Below are positions 1 to 5,291 of a stretch of 6,331 bases of DNA, piece by piece. The position numbers and the translations under genes were made by a program. The stretch comes from DATKEU01 sp035544495 (GTDB lineage Bacteria > Myxococcota_A > Polyangia > Fen-1088), in the NCBI GenBank assembly GCA_035544495.1, contig DATKEU010000538.1:1-6331 (forward strand), in the 5' to 3' direction. The notes under the pieces are model-generated. The model was not told the origin of the DNA. It did not search any database and saw nothing but the letters and a program-made list of their open reading frames with translations. The number at the start of each line of letters is the position of its first letter. Positions within the stretch are counted from its first letter, which is position 1.

Positions 1-1001
1 ACGTGGCCGGCCAGCTCGTAACCGGAGCCGTCGGGGTCGACGAGATAGATCGACGCGTGGGTGATGCGGCGGGAGTCCTCCAGCGCCGACAGCACGCGCG
101 GCACCAGCACGCGCATGTCGATGATGTTGGCCAGATCGGCCCGCAGGTTCTCGATGCGCCTCGTGAGCTCGTACTTCTCCTGGAACATCCAGCGATTGAT
201 GGCGCCCTCGACGCGGCCGCGCAGCGGCTCCACGAGGATGACGATCGCCGTCGAGGCGAGCAGTGTGTTGAAGAAGAAGAGCCCCGGCTCGTCGGGGCGG
301 ACCCAGTGCACCAGCACGCCGTAGATGAGCGTGAGGATGAAGACCAGCGTCCCCAGCACCACCATCCGGCCGAGCAGCTCGTTGAGATCGAGCAGGCGGT
401 AGCGGACCAGGTTCTGCGACAGGAAGTAGAGGTAGATGATGATGAAGATGTTGCCGAAGCTGGGCCCGCGCGGGATCGCCTCCAGCACCGCCGACGTCAC
501 CGTGGCGACGCCGCCCACCACCAGGTAGAGCAGGCGCGTCTTCTCCACGCGCGAGGGCGTCGAGCGATAGCGGCGGTAGAGGTAGAAGACCGAGGAGTAG
601 AGGCCGGCGTAGACGTAGGCCAGGAAGGCGACGCCGAACCAGGTGGTGGTGTGCAGCGGCTCGATGAAGCGCGAGAAGGCGAGCGCGGTGTAGAGCAGGG
701 CGGCGCCCACGACGGTCGAGCGGCTGAGCGGCGGGGGGCCGGCTTCGTCGCCCAGGAACGCCTGAAAGAACCGCTGCGCCGTCGCCGGCAGCGACACCGC
801 CACCACCATCGACGCCCAGTAGAAGAACCCGGCGTCGAAGCGCTTCGACACGAACGAGAGCACGCTGTAAAGCGCGATGTTGAACGACAGCGTGGCGAAG
901 AGGACGTGGGCGCGCCGGCGCGGCTCGCGCAGCAACACCGACCCGCCGATGGCGAAGGCGACGATGGCGGCGACCAGCGCCGAGACCGGTTGAATGCTCA
1001 A
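1..1001 (-). CDS. Polytopic membrane sensor protein, probable histidine kinase, N-terminal part (C-terminus beyond the window)
   Basis: Reading the minus strand from a TTG codon at 1001-999 gives 333 open codons to the window edge. The protein opens with MSIQPVSALVAAIVAF and has about nine hydrophobic segments, near residues 7-24, 32-51, 57-79, 96-113, 119-142, 155-176, 184-199, 211-233 and 240-260. A charged amphipathic stretch follows (RWMFQEKYELTRRIENLRAD, 270-289), looking like a signalling helix. From about residue 300 the sequence resembles the start of a GAF-type sensory domain (RITHASIYLVDPDGSGYEL, 312-330). Multi-pass N-terminus, helical linker and GAF is a common build for membrane histidine kinases, but the kinase core lies outside the window, so the output domain is inferred. 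A diguanylate cyclase or phosphatase output is possible. The start is uncertain: a GAGG lies 17 nt before the TTG, which is too far, and an in-frame GTG at 1061-1059 would add 20 polar residues. The gene is divergent from the HNH gene. Confidence 0.75.
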   Translation of the reverse strand, partial: MSIQPVSALVAAIVAFAIGGSVLLREPRRRAHVLFATLSFNIALYSVLSFVSKRFDAGFFYWASMVVAVSLPATAQRFFQAFLGDEAGPPPLSRSTVVGAALLYTALAFSRFIEPLHTTTWFGVAFLAYVYAGLYSSVFYLYRRYRSTPSRVEKTRLLYLVVGGVATVTSAVLEAIPRGPSFGNIFIIIYLYFLSQNLVRYRLLDLNELLGRMVVLGTLVFILTLIYGVLVHWVRPDEPGLFFFNTLLASTAIVILVEPLRGRVEGAINRWMFQEKYELTRRIENLRADLANIIDMRVLVPRVLSALEDSRRITHASIYLVDPDGSGYELAGH

Positions 1002-1038
1002 GGCAGCGGCGATTTTAACCTCAAAAATGACGCGAATC

Positions 1039-1067
1039 CGGCGCGGCCCTGATTGGCCCACGCGCCG
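1039..1067. repeat. Bulged inverted repeat in the divergent intergenic region
   Basis: The arms CGGCGC (1039-1044) and GCGCCG (1062-1067) pair. GGCC at 1045-1048 pairs with GGCC at 1055-1058, leaving a 6-nt loop (CTGATT) and a 3-nt bulge (1059-1061). This gives a ten-base-pair hairpin upstream of the sensor gene's TTG start, overlapping its alternative GTG start. It could be a leader structure, an operator, or chance in GC-rich DNA; nothing in the sequence decides between these. Apart from this and the weak promoter-like hexamers, I see nothing else clear in 1002-1202. Confidence 0.35.
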
Positions 1068-1075
1068 CGGCCATT

Positions 1076-1103
1076 TTGCCGGGTCGGGCCCGGTCTGCTA
1101 CAG
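1076..1103 (+). promoter_or_regulatory. Weak candidate sigma-70-type promoter for the HNH gene
   Basis: TTGCCG (1076-1081) and TACAGT (1098-1103) are 16 bp apart, and each matches four of six consensus bases. A perfect TTGACA box lies just downstream at 1112-1117, but its best partner, TACCAT at 1132-1137, is only 14 bp away, so it is a poorer pair. Either would give a leader of roughly 60-100 nt before the ATG at 1203. This is motif matching only. Confidence 0.22.
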
Positions 1104-1202
1104 TCTCGGCATTGACATGCTCGTGGCCGACTACCATCGGCGCGTGCAGCGTTACCCGCCGCCGTCGGGAATCATCGGCTCCCGCCCCGGATCGCTTTTT
1201 CC

Positions 1203-1805
1203 ATGACCAACAGCGCTGTCCTGGTACTGAACCGCCACTACCAGCCGATCCACGTCACTAGCGCCAAACGTGCCTTCTCGCTGCTGTACCTGGGCGTGGC
1301 GCGGGTCATCGACCCGGAGTTCAAGACCTTCGACTTCGAGAGCTGGGCGCAGCTGTCGGCCGAGGTGGCCGGCGCCGACGTCATCCAGACGGTGAATCGC
1401 GCCATCCGCGTTCCCCGGGTGATCGTGCTGCAGCTTTACGATCGCATCCCGAAGACCAAGGTCCGCTTCTCGCGCCACAACATCTACATGCGCGACGGCA
1501 ACACCTGCCAGTATTGCGGGTCCGAGCTGCCGCGTTCGGAGCTGAACCTGGACCACGTCGTCCCGCGCGCCCAGGGCGGCCGCACGACCTGGGAGAACGT
1601 CGTCTGCTGCTGCATCGACTGCAACCTGACCAAGGCGGCACGCACGCCGGAGCAGGCGGGGATGAAGCTGCTCAAGACGCCGCTGCGCCCGCGCTGGACC
1701 CCGACCTTCCGCACCAACGGCGGCAAGATCCGCTACCGCGAGTGGCTCCCGTTCCTCGGCATCGCCGACGCCTCGTACTGGAACGTCGAGCTCAAAGAAG
1801 ACTGA
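1203..1805 (+). CDS. HNH endonuclease-fold protein with zinc-ribbon frame
   Basis: A complete 200-residue protein. The N-terminal half (residues 1-95, starting MTNSAVLVLNRHYQPIHV) is the conserved lead-in found in a widespread family of stand-alone bacterial HNH proteins. The HNH module spans about 90-165: a CxxC knuckle at C102/C105 (CQYCG), LDH with D117-H118, N132 in TWENVV, and a second CxxC at C137/C140 followed by N141. The core is therefore of the H-N-N type, with a structural zinc probably held by the four cysteines and H118 as the expected general base. A PEQAGMKLLKTPLRPRW segment follows, then a Trp-containing tail (WLPFLGI, 181-187). The family is predicted to cut DNA, but for stand-alone members of this kind the biological role is not established. 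No restriction, toxin or phage genes sit beside it, so the context gives no clue. The Shine-Dalgarno is poor (GGA at 1189-1191, 11 nt spacing). ATG at 1203 was chosen because the family's N-terminal motif begins within a few residues of it. Confidence 0.9.
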   Translation: MTNSAVLVLNRHYQPIHVTSAKRAFSLLYLGVARVIDPEFKTFDFESWAQLSAEVAGADVIQTVNRAIRVPRVIVLQLYDRIPKTKVRFSRHNIYMRDGNTCQYCGSELPRSELNLDHVVPRAQGGRTTWENVVCCCIDCNLTKAARTPEQAGMKLLKTPLRPRWTPTFRTNGGKIRYREWLPFLGIADASYWNVELKED

Positions 1806-1831
1806 CGCGCTCGCTGTGCTCGCTTCGCGGA

Positions 1832-1849
1832 AGGGGCCCGCTGGCCCCT
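1832..1849. terminator. Hairpin just after the HNH gene, possible terminator
   Basis: AGGGGCC (1832-1838) and GGCCCCT (1843-1849) form a perfect 7-bp GC-rich stem with a CGCT loop, 26 bp after the HNH stop codon. There is no T-run after it, so intrinsic termination on the plus strand is only a possibility. It is the first of several palindromes in this convergent intergenic region. Confidence 0.35.
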
Positions 1850-1872
1850 CCCGCGGGCCCTCCCCGAATGCT

Positions 1873-1906
1873 CTCGCAAGGCGAGCCGGCGCGGCAGAGC
1901 CGCGCC
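1873..1906. repeat. Two adjacent perfect stem-loops
   Basis: CTCGC (1873-1877) pairs with GCGAG (1881-1885) around AAG. Two bases later GGCGCGGC (1888-1895) pairs with GCCGCGCC (1899-1906) around AGA. Both arms are perfect, with 5-bp and 8-bp stems. They lie between convergent genes and outside any credible reading frame. Such GC-rich paired hairpins are typical of dispersed intergenic palindromes, but copy number in the genome cannot be seen from here. Confidence 0.45.
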
Positions 1907-1934
1907 TCCTGAACGAAAACGGCGACGCCGCATT

Positions 1935-1967
1935 CCGGATCTCCGCCGGATCTCCGTCCGATCTCCT
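1935..1967. repeat. Short tandem repeat, 11-bp unit, about three copies
   Basis: CCGGATCTCCG occurs at 1935-1945 and again at 1946-1956 with no gap. It is followed by a diverged third copy, TCCGATCTCCT, at 1957-1967. The third copy runs straight into the left arm of the long hairpin that starts at 1965. Confidence 0.7.
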
Positions 1968-1991
1968 TCTCCCCGCCTGGCGGGGAGAAGG
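1965..1991. repeat. REP-like 12-bp perfect hairpin, possible bidirectional terminator
   Basis: CCTTCTCCCCGC (1965-1976) and GCGGGGAGAAGG (1980-1991) form a perfect 12-bp stem around CTG, followed by TCGGGATGAGGGG. This arrangement, a pyrimidine/purine hairpin followed by a GGGxTGAGGGG-like tail, recalls dispersed REP-type palindromes common in GC-rich proteobacterial genomes. That resemblance is from memory and was not searched. It sits 23 bp beyond the peptidase stop codon and between two converging genes, so it may stop transcription from both sides. Neither side has a T-run. Confidence 0.55.
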
Positions 1992-2014
1992 TCGGGATGA
2001 GGGGACCGACTTTC

Positions 2015-3844
2015 TCAGCGGCTGCAGTCTTTTCCGGCGTTGCGCTTTTCCAGTTCGCCCGCCAGCGGGGCGTAGAACTCCAGCAGGGCGCGGGCGGAGA
2101 TCACCTCGCCGGTGGCGTCTTTCATGATCGCGCGCCAGTCGCGCGTGTCGCCGAGCTTCATGATGCCGCGCAAGAAGTCGCCCACCGCCTGGCTGCCGGC
2201 GTAGTCACAGGCGCGCACGTCCTGCTTCAGGATCTGCCGGCAGATGTGGTCATGCAGCTGGAACTTGATCAGCGTGGCCAGCGCGTAGTCGTAGTACCGC
2301 GCCGGATCGTCGTTGACGTGCGTCTTCGTGCAGGCGTCGCACGCCTCCGCGGGGCGCGCCGCGGGTGGCGCCACGCCCTGGAACTGCGCGACCTGGTCCC
2401 ACCAGCGTTTCTGCCATTGCTCGGCCGGCAGCTCGCCCTGATACAGGTCGCGCTCGAAGTGCGTCATGGTGCCGGCCGCCCATTGCAACAGCACGATCGA
2501 CTCCAGGCCCGATTGCAGCAGCCAGCGCGCGGGATCGGGTTCTTTCCCGGCGGGCAAGACACCCACCTTGCTCAGGTACGGCGTCTGCTGGCTGGCCAGC
2601 GCGCCGAGCTCGCCCATCGCCTCGTGAAAGGCGCGATTGGGCCCGTCCCGCAGCAAGACCGGCACCTCCGGCGTGCTGTAGCTCAAGAAATAATAGACGT
2701 GGCCGAGCTCGTGGTGGGCGGCGTCGAACCACATCGCGTTCGGCTCGACGTTCATCAGCGATCGGACGTCCAGCGCGCGATCGATGTGCCAGGCCGAGGC
2801 GTGCGTGTTCTTCTTGCGCGCTGAAGACGCGGGCACCGGGTACAGGTCCGACGACGCCCAGAACGACGCCGGCAGCTTGGGAAAGCCGAGCGACGTGTAG
2901 AAACCCTCCGCGCTCTTGACGATGGTCTCGGGCGCCGCGCCCTTGAACAGGGCGTCCAGGTTCACCTCCTCGACCAGGCCGGGCCAGGTCTGGGCCCAGC
3001 GATCGCCGATCCAGTGCGCGGGGATCAGCTTGGGCGCCGGCCGCTTGAAGCGCGCCGCCAGGGTGTGGCGTGCGAAGCAGTGCAGGCCGTCGAACAGCGG
3101 CCGGGTCGCCTCCAGCGCGCCGTCGAGCAGCGCCATCATCTCCTCGACGGTCATGTCGTAGTCCGCCACCGTGAGCGCGAAGTACGACGAGTACCCCATG
3201 GCGCGCGCCACCTGGTTGCGCAGCGACTGCAGCTCGACCATGCCCGGCCGCAGAGCGCGCCCGATCTCCTTGGACGCGGTCCACACCCGCTGCCGCTCGG
3301 TCAAGTCGCGCGACCGGCGCAGGCGATCGTCGATCTGGTTGGCCGTGATGGGGCGCAGGCAACCGCCGCCGCCGCCCGGTTTCAGCTGCAAGCAGAAGGT
3401 GTAAGAATCCAGCAGGCCCGTCTGCTTGGACTCGGCCGCCACCCGCCTGGCCACGATGTCCGGGATGGTGGCCGGGTTCTCCGCCGCCGCCAGGCGCAAC
3501 CGCCGCAGCTGGCGCACCGTCAGCTCGTCCAGCTCGCTCTCCCGCGCCAGGAGCTCCTTGGTGCGGTCGATGATCAGCTTCGACCCGGTCAGCGCCGCGT
3601 TGACGCGCGCGGCACCCGTCCGCTCCGCGATGTGCTCGGGCGTGGCGTCGGTGGCGGCGGTCCAGTCGATCTGCGCGTACGCCGTCGCTGCCGGGATCAG
3701 GAGCGCGGTGACGCCGTCCAGGAAGACCTGCGCCTCTTTCTCGGCGGCGGTCTTGTGCGCCGATGCGCGCCGGGTCGCCGGCTTGTCGGCGGCGGTCGCC
3801 GGCAGGGCCAAGAGCAGCGTCAGCAACGGAAACAGCAGCCGCAT
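2015..3844 (-). CDS. Exported M2-family zinc metallopeptidase (angiotensin-converting-enzyme-like)
   Basis: A dipeptidyl carboxypeptidase-type zinc enzyme expected outside the cytoplasm. The open frame begins at 3874 (619 residues, numbering used here). I prefer the ATG at 3844 (M11) because MRLLFPLLTLLLALPATAA is a compact signal peptide; neither start has a good Shine-Dalgarno. The zinc site is HELGH, H388/E389/H392, with E418 as third ligand in AFHEAMGE. ACE hallmarks elsewhere: HASAW (358-362), matching the H353-A354 substrate-binding pair of human testis ACE; K517 and H519, matching K511/H513; Y527 and Y530 in YYDY, matching Y520/Y523; and C545/C556, matching a conserved disulfide. The length agrees with a single-domain bacterial ACE. 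By hand alignment the chloride-site arginines are replaced (S201, V495, D529). A PGGGGGC run at 166-172 lies in a loop. It stands alone, divergent from the lipoprotein gene and convergent with the HNH gene. Family assignment is firm; the natural substrate is unknown. Confidence 0.92.
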   Translation of the reverse strand: MRLLFPLLTLLLALPATAADKPATRRASAHKTAAEKEAQVFLDGVTALLIPAATAYAQIDWTAATDATPEHIAERTGAARVNAALTGSKLIIDRTKELLARESELDELTVRQLRRLRLAAAENPATIPDIVARRVAAESKQTGLLDSYTFCLQLKPGGGGGCLRPITANQIDDRLRRSRDLTERQRVWTASKEIGRALRPGMVELQSLRNQVARAMGYSSYFALTVADYDMTVEEMMALLDGALEATRPLFDGLHCFARHTLAARFKRPAPKLIPAHWIGDRWAQTWPGLVEEVNLDALFKGAAPETIVKSAEGFYTSLGFPKLPASFWASSDLYPVPASSARKKNTHASAWHIDRALDVRSLMNVEPNAMWFDAAHHELGHVYYFLSYSTPEVPVLLRDGPNRAFHEAMGELGALASQQTPYLSKVGVLPAGKEPDPARWLLQSGLESIVLLQWAAGTMTHFERDLYQGELPAEQWQKRWWDQVAQFQGVAPPAARPAEACDACTKTHVNDDPARYYDYALATLIKFQLHDHICRQILKQDVRACDYAGSQAVGDFLRGIMKLGDTRDWRAIMKDATGEVISARALLEFYAPLAGELEKRNAGKDCSR

Positions 3845-3937
3845 GGGCGGCCGCTCGGCGGGGGCGGCGATCATGGGGTGTGACCGTAGCGCAATTCGCG
3901 GGCAACCTGGAGGGCCGCTTTACGAATCTCACGTCAC

Positions 3938-4321
3938 GTGCTAACCCAACCGTCTTCCATCGTGGGACCGTTGCCTCGTTTCCTCTCGCTCGTTTTCGCC
4001 CTCTCGCTCGGCGCCCTCGCCGCCGGTTGCAAGCAGGGCCCAGGCGAGCGCTGCGAGGTCAACCGCGACTGCGAGGGCGGTTATTTCTGCGATCCGTCGG
4101 CGGGGGACAACAGCGGCGGCATCTGCAAACCGTACCCAACGTCCGAATCCAGCGACGCCAGCTCGACGGACGCCGCCGGCGAGACCGCCGCCGACGCCGC
4201 CGAAGACGCCGAGACCGCCACCGAAGACGCGGCCCTTTCGCGCGACGCGGACGGGTCGACCGATGCCGCGACCGACATCGCCCTGGCCGAGACAGCGTCC
4301 GTCGACAGCGCCGGGGAATAA
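3938..4321 (+). CDS. Small lipoprotein with a four-cysteine module and acidic Asp/Ala-rich tail
   Basis: A 127-residue protein of no recognised family. It has a signal segment (RFLSLVFALSLGALAAGC, 14-31) ending in a lipobox, with C31 as the expected lipidated cysteine. K32 follows it, so there is no Asp-type inner-membrane retention signal and outer-membrane placement is likely. A compact cysteine module follows, with C39, C45, C51 and C63 (spacing C-x5-C-x5-C-x11-C), probably two disulfides. Residues 70-127 are low-complexity: 17 Asp/Glu and 18 Ala among 58 residues, one Arg, and no Lys, Cys or aromatics, so this part is probably disordered. Short cysteine modules of this kind followed by Asp/Ala tails are frequent in myxobacterial lipoproteins. 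The start is GTG at 3938; an internal GTG at 3962 is an alternative that keeps the signal peptide. Neither has a well-placed ribosome binding site (GGAGGG at 3909-3914 is 23 nt away). No function can be assigned. Confidence 0.8.
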   Translation: MLTQPSSIVGPLPRFLSLVFALSLGALAAGCKQGPGERCEVNRDCEGGYFCDPSAGDNSGGICKPYPTSESSDASSTDAAGETAADAAEDAETATEDAALSRDADGSTDAATDIALAETASVDSAGE

Positions 4322-4335
4322 CCCGGCGGTTGATG

Positions 4336-4349
4336 CGAGATCGGTCTCG
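4336..4349. terminator. Short hairpin between the convergent lipoprotein and VOC genes
   Basis: CGAGA (4336-4340) and TCTCG (4345-4349) pair around TCGG in the 37-bp gap between the two stop codons. It is the only palindrome in the gap and could serve both directions. The stem is short and lacks a T-run, so the call is weak. Confidence 0.25.
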
Positions 4350-4358
4350 GGCCTCCCG

Positions 4359-4742
4359 TCAGCGCCGGTTTTCGATGACTGAGATGATGTTTCCGGCCGG
4401 GTCCTTGAACCAGGCGATGGTTGGCCCGCCGTTGCCGCGCGCGATCCCTTTGGCATCGGTCTTGAACTCGGGCAGGTTGTATTGCTCGAAGCGCACGCCC
4501 TTGGAGGTCAGCTGCGCCACGCTCTCGTCGACGTTGCTGACCACGAAGTTGAGGACGGTGAACGTCGCCGGGACGTGGTCGGGTTTCGGATAGATGAAGA
4601 CCGCGTCGGCGCCGCCGATTCGCAGGTTCAGGCCCATGCTGTCTTCCCGGACGTCGAGGCCCAGGGTGCGGCTGTAGAAATCACGAGCCTTTTGCAGATC
4701 GTTCACCGAAAAACTGCTGAATGCCTTGCTGTCCTTCAACAT
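4359..4742 (-). CDS. VOC/glyoxalase-fold protein
   Basis: A complete 127-residue protein with the two-module vicinal-oxygen-chelate layout. Module one has AFSSFSVNDLQKARDFYSRT (7-26) followed by LGLDV, the usual strand-helix opening. Module two has FTVLNFVVSNVDESVAQL (61-78), then WFKDPAGNIISVIE (111-124), the classic closing motif with its terminal glutamate, E124. The usual histidine metal ligand at the start of each module is missing (F8 or S10 region, and N65 region), so glyoxalase I activity is not supported. Non-enzymatic binding, an antibiotic-binding role or an atypical active site are all open. The ATG at 4742 is supported by the best ribosome binding site in the window. It lies 69 bp after greA on the same strand and may be read through from carB-greA, but nothing ties its function to theirs. 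The short gap before the convergent lipoprotein gene argues that it ends the unit. Confidence 0.88.
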   Translation of the reverse strand: MLKDSKAFSSFSVNDLQKARDFYSRTLGLDVREDSMGLNLRIGGADAVFIYPKPDHVPATFTVLNFVVSNVDESVAQLTSKGVRFEQYNLPEFKTDAKGIARGNGGPTIAWFKDPAGNIISVIENRR

Positions 4743-4748
4743 GCGACC

Positions 4749-4754
4749 CCTCCT
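4749..4754 (-). promoter_or_regulatory. Strong ribosome binding site of the VOC gene
   Basis: On the minus strand, AGGAGG lies 6 nt before the ATG, inside a longer purine run (GGGAGGAGGGG, 4747-4757). This fixes the VOC start and suggests efficient independent translation. It contrasts with the weak sites in front of the HNH, peptidase and lipoprotein genes. Confidence 0.85.
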
Positions 4755-4797
4755 CCCGCCGGGACTGTGGGGCTCGTTGCGACAGCGCGCAAGCGCG

Positions 4798-4812
4798 GAT
4801 CGCCGCGCGATC
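4798..4812 (-). terminator. Stem-loop at the greA stop codon
   Basis: GATCGC (4798-4803) and GCGATC (4807-4812) form a perfect 6-bp stem around CGC, overlapping the last base of the greA stop codon. A smaller GC stem (CGCG/CGCG around CAAG, 4786-4797) lies next to it. Without a T-run this is more likely an attenuating or processing structure than a full terminator, if it is functional at all. Confidence 0.25.
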
Positions 4813-5291
4813 TACTGCGGCTCGAACCGCACAGCGGCGATCTGGTACTCGCGCGTCCCCTTGGCGGTGCGGATGGTGACGCTGTCGCCGAGATCGCGCC
4901 CGATGATCGCCCGCGCCACTGGCGCCGAGACGGCGATGCGGCCCAGCTTGATGTCGGCCTCGTAGTCGCCGACGATCGAGTAGGTCGTCTCCTCGCCGCT
5001 GTCGGTGTCGCAGAGCTTGACGGTGGCGCCAAAGACGACGCGCTCGCCGGACAGCTTGGCGGGGTCGATGACCTCCGCCTGCGCGAGGACCGCCTCGATC
5101 TCGCGCGACCGCCCCTCGATGAAGCCCTGCTTCTCCTTGGCGGCGTGATACTCGGCGTTCTCGCGCAGGTCGCCGTGGGCGCGCGCCTCCTCGATGTCGC
5201 GCACGTTCTTCGGGCGCTCGACCTCGCGCAAGTGTTTCAGCTCGTCGCGCAGGGCCCTCTGGCCGCGCGGGGTCATGGGGAACTTAGCCAT
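4812..5291 (-). CDS. greA: Transcription elongation factor GreA
   Basis: A 159-residue protein, the normal GreA length. GreA enters the secondary channel of backtracked RNA polymerase and stimulates cleavage of the extruded RNA so that elongation resumes. Residues 1-75 form the N-terminal coiled coil; the tip motif GDLRENAEYHAAKEKQ (40-55) carries D41 and E44, the acidic pair that stabilises the catalytic magnesium ion. Residues about 83-159 form the C-terminal FKBP-like domain that docks on polymerase, ending YQIAAVRFEPQ. All hallmark residues are present, so an active factor is expected rather than an anti-cleavage paralogue. The start overlaps the end of carB by 8 bp, and AGGAG lies 10 nt upstream inside carB, so translational coupling is likely. 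carB-greA adjacency is common in proteobacteria. Confidence 0.97.
   Translation of the reverse strand: MAKFPMTPRGQRALRDELKHLREVERPKNVRDIEEARAHGDLRENAEYHAAKEKQGFIEGRSREIEAVLAQAEVIDPAKLSGERVVFGATVKLCDTDSGEETTYSIVGDYEADIKLGRIAVSAPVARAIIGRDLGDSVTIRTAKGTREYQIAAVRFEPQ

Noticed and set aside
3..1052. Long plus-strand open frame (349 codons) rich in Arg, Gln, Glu and His
   Set aside because: It is the antisense shadow of the membrane sensor gene; the minus strand gives a coherent hydrophobic protein with a GAF-like domain, whereas this one is low-complexity.
1079..1093. CCGGG/CCCGG inverted repeat in the sensor-HNH intergenic region
   Set aside because: A 5-bp GC palindrome is expected by chance at this base composition and has no positional support.
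1514..1912. 132-codon plus-strand frame overlapping the HNH gene end
   Set aside because: It is a frame shadow of the HNH gene running into the palindrome region, with Arg/Ala/Pro-rich composition and no support.
1997..2824. 275-codon plus-strand frame, and a similar one at 3014-3883
   Set aside because: Both lie antisense to the M2 peptidase, have skewed composition, and show no recognisable motif. Long antisense frames are expected in GC-rich DNA.
2250..3932. 560-codon minus-strand frame overlapping the peptidase gene
   Set aside because: It is a frame-shifted shadow, dominated by Arg/Ala/Gly, with no domains; the M2 peptidase frame explains the sequence fully.
3930..3939. Direct repeat CACGT-CACGT and a CACGTG palindrome at the lipoprotein start, as a possible operator
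   Set aside because: It is too short and it overlaps the start codon; chance occurrence is likely.
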